Source: Acidobacteria subdivision 2 bacterium RH1 MAG20 (GTDB lineage Bacteria; Acidobacteriota; Terriglobia; Terriglobales; Acidobacteriaceae). From it: DNA of 64,000 nucleotides. The notes below the pieces were generated by a model. The model worked only from the letters and a program-made list of their open reading frames with translations, had not been told where the DNA came from and ran no database searches. The position numbers were made by a program, and so were the translations under genes. Location of the stretch: positions 62,001 through 126,000 of the forward strand of contig NFUO01000702.1 in the NCBI GenBank assembly GCA_002197545.1. The letters are read 5' to 3'. Shown one piece after another: positions 58,811 through 64,000 of the stretch. The stretch's first letter is position 1. Every line of letters begins with the position of its first letter.

Positions 58811-59674
58811 CTACTTCGCAGCCGCCTCGATCTCCGCCCACTCCTTGTCGCTGAGCTTCACTCCAGCCGCCCCCACATTCTCTTCCAGATGTTGGACCGA
58901 AGAAGTTCCCGGAATGGGAAGCATCACCGGCGACCGGTGCAGCAGCCACGCCAGCGAAAGCTGCGACATCGTGGCTCCATGTTTCTTCGCGGCGGCATCC
59001 AGCTTTCCGCCCGGCTGCGCCAGCTTGCCCGCCGCTACAGGAAACCACGGAATGAACGCCAACCCATGCTTCTCGCAATACTCGACGACGTCCTCGTGCT
59101 TGCGATCGCCGATGTTGTACTGGTTCTGCACGCTCACAATCTTGACCACCTTCTGCGCCTGCTCGATCTCGTCCGGCTTCACCTCGCTCAGCCCCACGTG
59201 CCGGATCTTTCCTTCAGCTTGCAGCTTCGCAATCTCGCCCAGCGACTCCTCCACCGGAGTCTGCGGGTCGATGCGGTGCAGTTGCCATAGATCGATCCTC
59301 TCAACCTTCAGATAGCGCAGGCTCAGCTCCACCTCCTGCCGCAGATAAGCGGCACGCCCCACCGGCTCCCATTTGCTAGGTCCGGTCCTCACCAGTCCGC
59401 CCTTGGTCGCGATGACGACGCCCTTCGCATACGGAGCCAGCGCGTCGCCGATGAGCCGCTCATTTACCGCCGGGCCATAGGCGTCGGACGTGTCGATGAA
59501 GTTCACGCCCAGTTCGATCGCTCGTTGCAACACCTTCTTCGCGCCTTCGCGGTCCTTCGGCTCACCCCAGATGCCCTCGCCGGTAAGCCGCATCGCTCCA
59601 TAACCCAGACGGTTGACGGTCATATCGCCGCCAATCGCAAACGTCCCGCTTGCTCCTGCATTTACATTTGCCAT
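58811..59674 (-). CDS. Aldo/keto reductase
   Basis: The 287-residue protein (start chosen at ATG 59674; the frame is open for 12 codons upstream) is a TIM-barrel NADPH oxidoreductase. The catalytic tetrad is visible: Asp and Tyr in FIDTSDAYGP, Lys in VIATKGG and His in WQLHRIDP. The NADPH-binding end LPIPGTSSVQHLEENVGA is also typical. Members reduce aldehydes and ketones; the substrate is unknown. Its start faces the beta-lactamase-fold gene with 58 bp between the two starts. Confidence 0.92.
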   Translation of the reverse strand: MANVNAGASGTFAIGGDMTVNRLGYGAMRLTGEGIWGEPKDREGAKKVLQRAIELGVNFIDTSDAYGPAVNERLIGDALAPYAKGVVIATKGGLVRTGPSKWEPVGRAAYLRQEVELSLRYLKVERIDLWQLHRIDPQTPVEESLGEIAKLQAEGKIRHVGLSEVKPDEIEQAQKVVKIVSVQNQYNIGDRKHEDVVEYCEKHGLAFIPWFPVAAGKLAQPGGKLDAAAKKHGATMSQLSLAWLLHRSPVMLPIPGTSSVQHLEENVGAAGVKLSDKEWAEIEAAAK

Positions 59675-59732
59675 GCAACGTTGGATGCCCGCCAGTTCAG
59701 AATGGTGCATCGCATTGGCATATTATGGGCGC

Positions 59733-60779
59733 ATGAAAACCCTGCTCCTTGGTGTCTTCCTGCTTAGCTGCACGGTGCTTCACGCACAGGCCAATGACCT
59801 TGAAGGCTGGACCAACGCCTACTTGAAAGACCTTCCGCCTGCACAGCGTTTCCGTGGGAACATACTCGTCGAACGTGACGGGCAGGTACTTCTTGAGAAG
59901 AGCTACGGGCTGGCAGACGAGAGCTGGAAGATTCCAAACGACCAAGACAGCCGTTTTGAAATCGCCTCGCTGACAAAGCAGTTCACCGCTGTGGCGATTC
60001 TTCAGCTTGCAGAGGCGGGCAAGCTCTCGGTTGATGATCACATCAGCAAGTACTACGCCCAGTCACCCGCGGCCTGGCAAGCCATTACGATTCAGGAACT
60101 GCTCACCCATACGTCCGGGCTGCCGAACAATAAACTGGAGGATTTCACCAAAGGCATTGCCGTTGCTTACACCCCCGAGGAACTGATCCAGACGTTTCGA
60201 GACAGACCCCTTGTGGCAGCGCCTGGAACGAAATGGGCTTATACAAACACCGAATACTATCTTCTGGCCTTCATTATCGAGAAGCTGTCGGGTGAGTCGT
60301 ATGGCGCATATCTTTCCGACCACATCTTCAAGCCATTAGGGATGATGCATTCTGGATTCGTGCCGACGCTCACGATCGTCCCCAGGATGACAGAGGGTTA
60401 CACGAGAGAAAACGGCACGCTACGACACAGGGACTATTTTGATCGCTCTCTGGAGATCGGCGCAGGTAGTATCTACACAACAACCGGCGATCTACTCCTG
60501 TGGAATCACGCTTTGAATGCTCCGGGATTTCTGAATGCTCCCTCTCTCAGGCAGATGTTCACCGTTCATCCTCCCGGGAACTATGGTTTTGGGTGGTTTG
60601 TAGATGACCGGCCCGTCCGTAGGATCTATCACGAAGGTGGTGATCCTGGTTTTGCCGCCTTTGAAGCACGCTATCCCGACCAACATGTGCTCATCATTAT
60701 CCTTTCGAATGAGGACGATGCGCCGGTGCGGAACATGTCCTCGGCGATTGCGGCTCATCTTGGTATTGGCAAACTGTAG
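59733..60779 (+). CDS. Secreted serine hydrolase, class C beta-lactamase/penicillin-binding fold
   Basis: The 348-residue precursor starts at ATG 59733 with a signal peptide (KTLLLGVFLLSCTVLHAQA). The three active-site motifs of the family are present: SLTK (Ser nucleophile and Lys), YTN, and HEGG in place of KTG. The latter is typical of esterase/DD-peptidase members more than of true beta-lactamases. It should be periplasmic or extracellular. A TATTAT box lies 7 bp before the start, although a -35 element is not clear. Resistance should not be assumed from this fold. Confidence 0.88.
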   Translation: MKTLLLGVFLLSCTVLHAQANDLEGWTNAYLKDLPPAQRFRGNILVERDGQVLLEKSYGLADESWKIPNDQDSRFEIASLTKQFTAVAILQLAEAGKLSVDDHISKYYAQSPAAWQAITIQELLTHTSGLPNNKLEDFTKGIAVAYTPEELIQTFRDRPLVAAPGTKWAYTNTEYYLLAFIIEKLSGESYGAYLSDHIFKPLGMMHSGFVPTLTIVPRMTEGYTRENGTLRHRDYFDRSLEIGAGSIYTTTGDLLLWNHALNAPGFLNAPSLRQMFTVHPPGNYGFGWFVDDRPVRRIYHEGGDPGFAAFEARYPDQHVLIIILSNEDDAPVRNMSSAIAAHLGIGKL

Positions 60780-60941
60780 CAACCGTTGCCCACATCATCA
60801 CAGTTTCTTCTGAATTCAAAACGTCTCGTTCGTAAGCCTCTACCCCCTGTGAAAAACCTGTCCCATCAGGTATACTCAGAGATTGTTGCAACACCCTAAA
60901 AGTTTGAGCAGGGACCGATCCTGCCGCAGGAGTTTTTTGTC

Positions 60942-61097
60942 ATGCCGAAGCGTACCTTTCAACCCAACCGCCGCCATCGCGCCAAGACCCACGGCTTCCT
61001 CACCCGCATGAAGACCAAGGCCGGTGCCGCCGTCCTCAATCGCCGCCGCGCCAAGGGCCGTCACAAGATCGCTGTCAGCGCCGGTTTCCGCGACTAG
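60942..61097 (+). CDS. rpmH: 50S ribosomal protein L34
   Basis: This 51-residue basic protein reads [20 protein letters not shown] and continues with the universally conserved RRRAKGR; it is a normal L34. The start is ATG 60942, 9 bp after AGGAG. A TATACT box at 60871-60876 is a plausible -10. It is normally the first gene of the rpmH-rnpA-yidD-yidC group; here a repeat and a small gene come between it and rnpA. Confidence 0.97.
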   Translation: MPKRTFQPNRRHRAKTHGFLTRMKTKAGAAVLNRRRAKGRHKIAVSAGFRD

Positions 61098-61138
61098 TCT
61101 TCGAACCTGTCCTCCGCATTCTTCCACATCGCAACTGC

Positions 61139-61199
61139 GCGTCATCTCGACCGAAGGCGGTGTTTTTTGCCGCCGCAGCGGAGAGACCCCTGTCTTTCG
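61139..61199 (+). repeat. Dispersed palindromic repeat between rpmH and rnpA
   Basis: GCGTCATCTCGACC to CCTGTCTTTCG with internal stem GGCGGT-GTTTTTT-GCCGCC. The right end carries one change (TGTCTTTCG). The remainder of the 288-bp interval before the small gene at 61386 has no other recognisable feature. Confidence 0.85.
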
Positions 61200-61385
61200 C
61201 CCTCTGCCGCAGCAGTTTTGGGCTAAGCCACCGCTTTATCAATCCTCTTCAACCCTGAAGCCTCTTTCCTCCTTCTACACGTCTGCCGGGAAGGGCAACC
61301 TCTTCTGCGTCCCCGCATCCAACCCCTGCATATCGGCTCCGCGTACGCGCAAGAAGAGCGCCTGCCGATAGTCAGGAGAAACACC

Positions 61386-61532
61386 ATGGATAAGCAGCAG
61401 AATCAACCCCGCCAGGACATGCCGGGCAAGAGCGGCCAGCAGTCCCAGAGCGGACAGCAGTCGAAAAGCGGTCAGACCGGGCAGCAGGGCACACCCTCCA
61501 AAGGCACACCGCCTGCCCACGGCAACAAATAG
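61386..61532 (+). CDS. Small Gln/Gly/Ser-rich hydrophilic protein
   Basis: This 48-residue protein starts at ATG 61386 with AGGAG 7 bp upstream. It contains three repeats of the type SGQQS/SGQTGQQ and ends in TPPAHGNK, with no hydrophobic residues to form a core, so it is likely disordered. It resembles small stress-associated KGG-like peptides in composition but lacks their motif. A terminator follows at once. A conserved start, a ribosome site and a terminator support a real gene despite the size. Confidence 0.55.
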   Translation: MDKQQNQPRQDMPGKSGQQSQSGQQSKSGQTGQQGTPSKGTPPAHGNK

Positions 61533-61551
61533 AAATCATCTCCACCTAGCG

Positions 61552-61580
61552 CGAAGCCCGCCACCTCCGGCGGGCTTTGC
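61552..61580 (+). terminator. Probable terminator before rnpA
   Basis: AAGCCCGCC (61554-61562) pairs with GGCGGGCTT (61569-61577) and continues into TTGCTGTGTTT. The T run is broken, so efficiency is uncertain. It lies 20 bp after the small hydrophilic gene and 36 bp before rnpA. Confidence 0.6.
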
Positions 61581-61615
61581 TGTGTTTACACTCTTCCGCC
61601 GTCTAAAATCACAAC

Positions 61616-62053
61616 ATGCCTCATCTTGCGTCATCTTCGGCCAGCTCCGGCAAAGCCAAAGCCGCCATCACCTTTCGCCTGCGCAAACATGCCGACTACC
61701 AGCGCGTCTACAAAGCCAGCCGCAAGCAGTTCAGCAAGCAGATGAGCTACTTCTTCACCCTCCGCCCGCAGCTTGGGCCGGACGGCACCCCCCTCCGCGA
61801 CGAGGATGCCGCCACACCTCGCGTTGGCCTCACCGTAGGCAAGGTCATGGGCAAGGCCGTCGATCGCAACCGAATCAAACGCCGCATGAGAGAGGCCGTC
61901 CGCAAGAACCTCCCCACGCTCAACGCTCCGGTCGACGTCATCCTGCACCCTCGCCGCAGCGTCATCGACCTGGACTTCGCCCTCCTCGACCGCGAAGTAG
62001 CCAACGTCTTCCGCGCCATCCAGAAGGCCACCCAGCAGAAAACCGGCAATTAG
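61616..62053 (+). CDS. rnpA: Ribonuclease P protein component
   Basis: The 145-residue protein supports the RNase P RNA encoded at 13533. It shows FRLRKHADYQRVYK at the start of the fold and the RNR signature in GKAVDRNRIKRRMREAVR. The N-terminal 15 residues are Ala/Ser-rich and may not be conserved. A small insertion (LGPDGTPLRDEDAATP) lengthens it compared with the usual 115-120 residues. The gene follows rpmH in the common order but is spaced from it by 518 bp. Confidence 0.96.
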   Translation: MPHLASSSASSGKAKAAITFRLRKHADYQRVYKASRKQFSKQMSYFFTLRPQLGPDGTPLRDEDAATPRVGLTVGKVMGKAVDRNRIKRRMREAVRKNLPTLNAPVDVILHPRRSVIDLDFALLDREVANVFRAIQKATQQKTGN

Positions 62054-62128
62054 TTAAAGCCCACCTCAAATCCACGTCATCTCGACCGAAGCTCCATCCC
62101 CACGTCCTCTTTGACTCACCCCATAACG

Positions 62129-62192
62129 CACGTCATCTCGACCGGAGGCGGCGCTTTTTGCCGCCGTAGTGGAGAGACCCCTGTATTTCGTC
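62129..62192 (+). repeat. Left copy of a perfect 64-bp inverted repeat
   Basis: This dispersed-repeat copy is identical, base for base, to the reverse complement of 62588-62651. It begins at CACGTCATC and ends at TATTTCGTC, with internal stem GGCGGC-GCTTTTT-GCCGCC. A partial left end of another copy lies at 62074-62090. Confidence 0.92.
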
Positions 62193-62199
62193 CTTGCAG

Positions 62200-62550
62200 T
62201 TAGCCAGAAGGAAACGATACGGGCCGTTTAAGGTCCTGTTCTCGAAACGGCTCGATGGGCTTGACCCAATCTTCGCTCAGATCGCGCCATGTAGGGTTTT
62301 CGGCGACGATGAGACGGATTTTCTTGATTCGAGACCAGCGCTTCAGTTGTTTTTCCCGGGCGATAGCTGAGTGAACATCGGCGAAACGCTCGAAGTAGAC
62401 AAGGTCCCTGATGTTGTAGCGTGCGGTAAAGCTGGTGGGGGAGGAGCCGTTTTTGTGCTGGAGGACGCGGAGTTCGAGTTCGGTTGTGACACCGATATAG
62501 AGGTGTTTAAAGCCGCTTGCAAGAATGTAGACGTAAGAGATCTCCTGCAT
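62200..62550 (-). CDS. GIY-YIG nuclease domain protein
   Basis: This 116-residue protein starts at ATG 62550 (MQEISYVYIL). It is a stand-alone GIY-YIG domain: YVYILASG gives the first half of the signature and HLYIGVTTELELRV the second, with the catalytic Tyr and Arg. A Glu-containing helix AREKQLKRWSRIKKIRL follows. This is the YhbQ/URI-like class of small single-domain proteins, many of unknown role, related to homing endonucleases. It is enclosed by a perfect 64-bp inverted repeat of the dispersed family. An in-frame ATG codon pair 11 codons upstream is an alternative start. Confidence 0.88.
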   Translation of the reverse strand: MQEISYVYILASGFKHLYIGVTTELELRVLQHKNGSSPTSFTARYNIRDLVYFERFADVHSAIAREKQLKRWSRIKKIRLIVAENPTWRDLSEDWVKPIEPFREQDLKRPVSFPSG

Positions 62551-62587
62551 GGTCTGAAGTATGACAGCTTCCTGGCACATCAAAGAA

Positions 62588-62651
62588 GACGAAATACAGG
62601 GGTCTCTCCACTACGGCGGCAAAAAGCGCCGCCTCCGGTCGAGATGACGTG
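62588..62651 (-). repeat. Right copy of the perfect 64-bp inverted repeat
   Basis: This is the dispersed repeat on the minus strand, exactly complementary to 62129-62192. It lies 37 bp upstream of the GIY-YIG start, so any promoter of that gene would lie in or beside it. Confidence 0.92.
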
Positions 62652-62753
62652 GATTTGGGATGAGTCAAAGAGAACATGGGATGACGAAGTGGTCGAGACG
62701 ACGTGTGTTCGGGCGGAAACTGAGTACGGAGTTGGTTTGCCCGCCCCAAACGC

Positions 62754-62930
62754 ACGTCATCTCGACCGAAGGCGCGCAGTTTTATCGTGCGCCGCAGTGG
62801 AGAGACCCCTGTATTTCGTCCTTCGCCTTTACCCCTTCCCCCAACCGCCTGAACTCGTGCCTCATGAAAGAAATACAGGCTTCTCCTCTCCGCTACGCTA
62901 AAAACCGCGCGGCTCCGGTCGAGATGACGT
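62754..62930. repeat. Further pair of inverted dispersed repeats upstream of yidD
   Basis: Copy 62754-62818 is on the plus strand, with internal stem GGCGCGC-AGTTTTATC-GTGCGCC. Copy 62868-62930 is on the minus strand, diverged, with CCGCGCGGCTCCGG in the stem. They face each other across 49 bp that hold no gene. The whole 62551-62995 gap contains only repeats and short unassigned sequence. Confidence 0.8.
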
Positions 62931-62995
62931 ATGTGGGTGGGGCAACGAGCAGAACTGCCCGCCTTAGGCGGATACTAACCATAAGCAACCACGCA

Positions 62996-63286
62996 ATGCC
63001 CGACGCCAAACCCAGCCTCGCTATCCGCATCGCCTTCGGGGCCTACAAGACCGTGGTCTCGCCCATCCTGCACGCCTTCAGCCCGTCCCAATGCCTCTAC
63101 CTGCCCACCTGCTCCGAATACGCCTACGTCGCGCTGGTCCGTTTCGGCCTGGTCCGCGGCTCCTGGCTGGCCCTGCGCCGGTTTGCCCGCTGCCACCCTT
63201 TCGCGAAAGGCGGCCTCGATCCCGTTCCCAATCGAAACCCGGAGCCAGTCCATTCCGTCTCTATTCACACAGACCGTTTACCATAG
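62996..63286 (+). CDS. yidD: Membrane protein insertion efficiency factor YidD
   Basis: The 96-residue protein starts at ATG 62996; the longer open frame is repeat-derived. It has the YidD pattern with an amphipathic N-terminal helix (RIAFGAYKTVVSPILHAF), the conserved CLYLPTCSEYAYVAL, and RFARCHPFAKGGLDPVP with three conserved cysteines. YidD aids insertion of membrane proteins together with YidC, whose gene starts 61 bp downstream. The C-terminal tail is short and variable. Confidence 0.94.
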   Translation: MPDAKPSLAIRIAFGAYKTVVSPILHAFSPSQCLYLPTCSEYAYVALVRFGLVRGSWLALRRFARCHPFAKGGLDPVPNRNPEPVHSVSIHTDRLP

Positions 63287-63347
63287 CAAGAGGTTCAGCG
63301 CTCGCGCTGCCGCCGCTTCATGTTCAGTAAAAGAATAGGAAATATCC

Positions 63348-64000
63348 TTGGCAGAGTTTAAAAACCCCAATCAACAGGGCGGACAGGACAACAATTCGTT
63401 CCTCCTTATGATGCTCGTGCTGGTCGCAGTCTTCTTTGGCCTGCAATACTTCCGCACGTCCAGGACCAAACCGGAATCTCCAACCGCTCCGGCCGCCGCG
63501 CAGAGCGCCCAACCTGCGGCAACGCCCGCCGCGCAGCCACCTGCTGCTGTTCCTGCCTCTGCGGCAAAGGATGCCGCGGCCAAATCGCAGCCCGTCGTTC
63601 AGGCAACAGCCGCCTCCACCACCGTCATCGAGAACGAGCTCTACCGCATCACCTTCTCCAACCGCGGCGCTGAGGTCATAAGCTGGATTCTCAAGAAGAA
63701 GCCCGATGGGGGCATCTTCAAGGACGACAAGGGTCAACCGCTCGACATCGTCCACACCCAGGCCGCCAAAAAGTTCGGCTACCCACTCTCCCTCTACACC
63801 TACGAGCCCGCCCTCACCGCTACTCTCAACAACGCGCTCTACGTTCCATCGGCGACCGGCAACCTTGCCGCCCCGGCGAAGCTCACCTTCACCTACTCTG
63901 ACGGCAATATCCAAGTCCGCAAGACCTTCTCGTTCGACGAGACCTACGTCCTCCACGCCGACGTCGAAGTCACCCAGAACGGAACCCCCGTCCGCGCCTT
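63348..64000 (+). CDS. yidC: Membrane protein insertase YidC, 3' truncated by window edge
   Basis: The frame opens with TTG 63348 (AEFKNPNQQGGQDNNSF), AGGA 7 bp upstream, and is still open at the end of the window. The first membrane helix is LLMMLVLVAVFFGLQYF. An Ala/Pro/Gln-rich linker follows (about 40-85), then the start of the periplasmic beta-sandwich domain (VIENELYRITFSNRGAEVIS). This is the N-terminal third of a Gram-negative-type YidC. The catalytic membrane domain lies beyond the window. Confidence 0.95.
   Translation, partial: MAEFKNPNQQGGQDNNSFLLMMLVLVAVFFGLQYFRTSRTKPESPTAPAAAQSAQPAATPAAQPPAAVPASAAKDAAAKSQPVVQATAASTTVIENELYRITFSNRGAEVISWILKKKPDGGIFKDDKGQPLDIVHTQAAKKFGYPLSLYTYEPALTATLNNALYVPSATGNLAAPAKLTFTYSDGNIQVRKTFSFDETYVLHADVEVTQNGTPVRA

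Larger units (their letters stand above)
62129..62651. mobile_element. Candidate small element: GIY-YIG gene between perfect inverted repeats
   Basis: The unit of 523 bp consists of two identical, inverted 64-bp repeats around a single GIY-YIG nuclease gene, with only 7 bp between the gene end and the left repeat. The same repeat is dispersed through the window without the gene, as non-autonomous copies would be. I see no target-site duplication beyond a shared C. Mobility is an inference from this arrangement. Confidence 0.4.

Noticed and set aside
59733..60779. Annotation as an antibiotic-resistance beta-lactamase
   Set aside because: The third motif is HEGG rather than KTG, as in esterases and peptidases of the same fold; resistance cannot be claimed.
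1..64000. tRNA genes, tmRNA, SRP RNA or complete insertion sequences
   Set aside because: I looked for the conserved arms and for transposase motifs on both strands by eye and recognised none; a covariance search could still find one that I missed.

Overview
The window reads as a chromosomal stretch of an Acidobacteriota, most likely family Acidobacteriaceae (Granulicella/Terriglobus/Edaphobacter type). The basis is a MacB/FtsX-type permease of the acidobacterial 'orphan permease' style at the left edge, a cupin whose sequence and metal ligands match what I remember of the Granulicella tundricola hydroxynitrile lyase, moderately high GC, and many short palindromic intergenic repeats. No database was searched, so the genus is inference.

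Layout. 1-4415: truncated permease, then a GntR/YtrA regulator with an ABC ATPase and two tandem membrane subunits, controlled by a palindrome that overlaps the promoter. 4817-13395: Rieske oxygenase, lipid-A-type glycosyltransferase, CreD, HpnI-like glycosyltransferase and two MacB-type permeases. 13533-13985: RNase P RNA. 14252-24759: ruvA, coaBC, hydroxynitrile-lyase-like cupin, ICMT-like methyltransferase, panB-panC, a diguanylate cyclase, small membrane proteins and glyA. Three steps of pantothenate/CoA synthesis (panB, panC, coaBC) lie within 4.3 kb.

26526-37082 is a phage-derived accessory region. It has a divergent HTH regulator, a zinc-ribbon/sigma-like pair behind a near-consensus promoter, an SGNH hydrolase, a large terminase, a portal protein, a 775-residue tail-type protein and a holin-like peptide. 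I see no capsid, protease, small terminase or integrase. A HipA-like kinase/DUF3037 pair, bounded by inverted repeats and a terminator, sits between terminase and portal.

37123-54264 returns to housekeeping: purE-purK; the lipoate-dependent dehydrogenase genes (E2 acyltransferase, lipB, lpdA); hemB; mutS2; a GH127 arabinofuranosidase. It is interrupted by hicBA, parDE, vapBC, an ImmA/IrrE pair and a lone phage-type lysozyme. 54313-64000 is the replication-origin neighbourhood: dnaN and dnaA to the left, rpmH, rnpA, yidD and yidC to the right, with an NAD(P)-binding protein, an aldo/keto reductase, a beta-lactamase-fold hydrolase and a GIY-YIG nuclease gene between them.

One dispersed palindromic repeat (ends ACGTCATCTCGACC and CCTGTATTTCG) occurs about fifteen times, counting degenerate and partial copies. 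Two copies form a perfect 64-bp inverted repeat around the GIY-YIG gene at 62129-62651. That unit and the capsid-less phage region are the most interesting things here. I recognised no tRNA gene, no CRISPR array and no complete insertion sequence.
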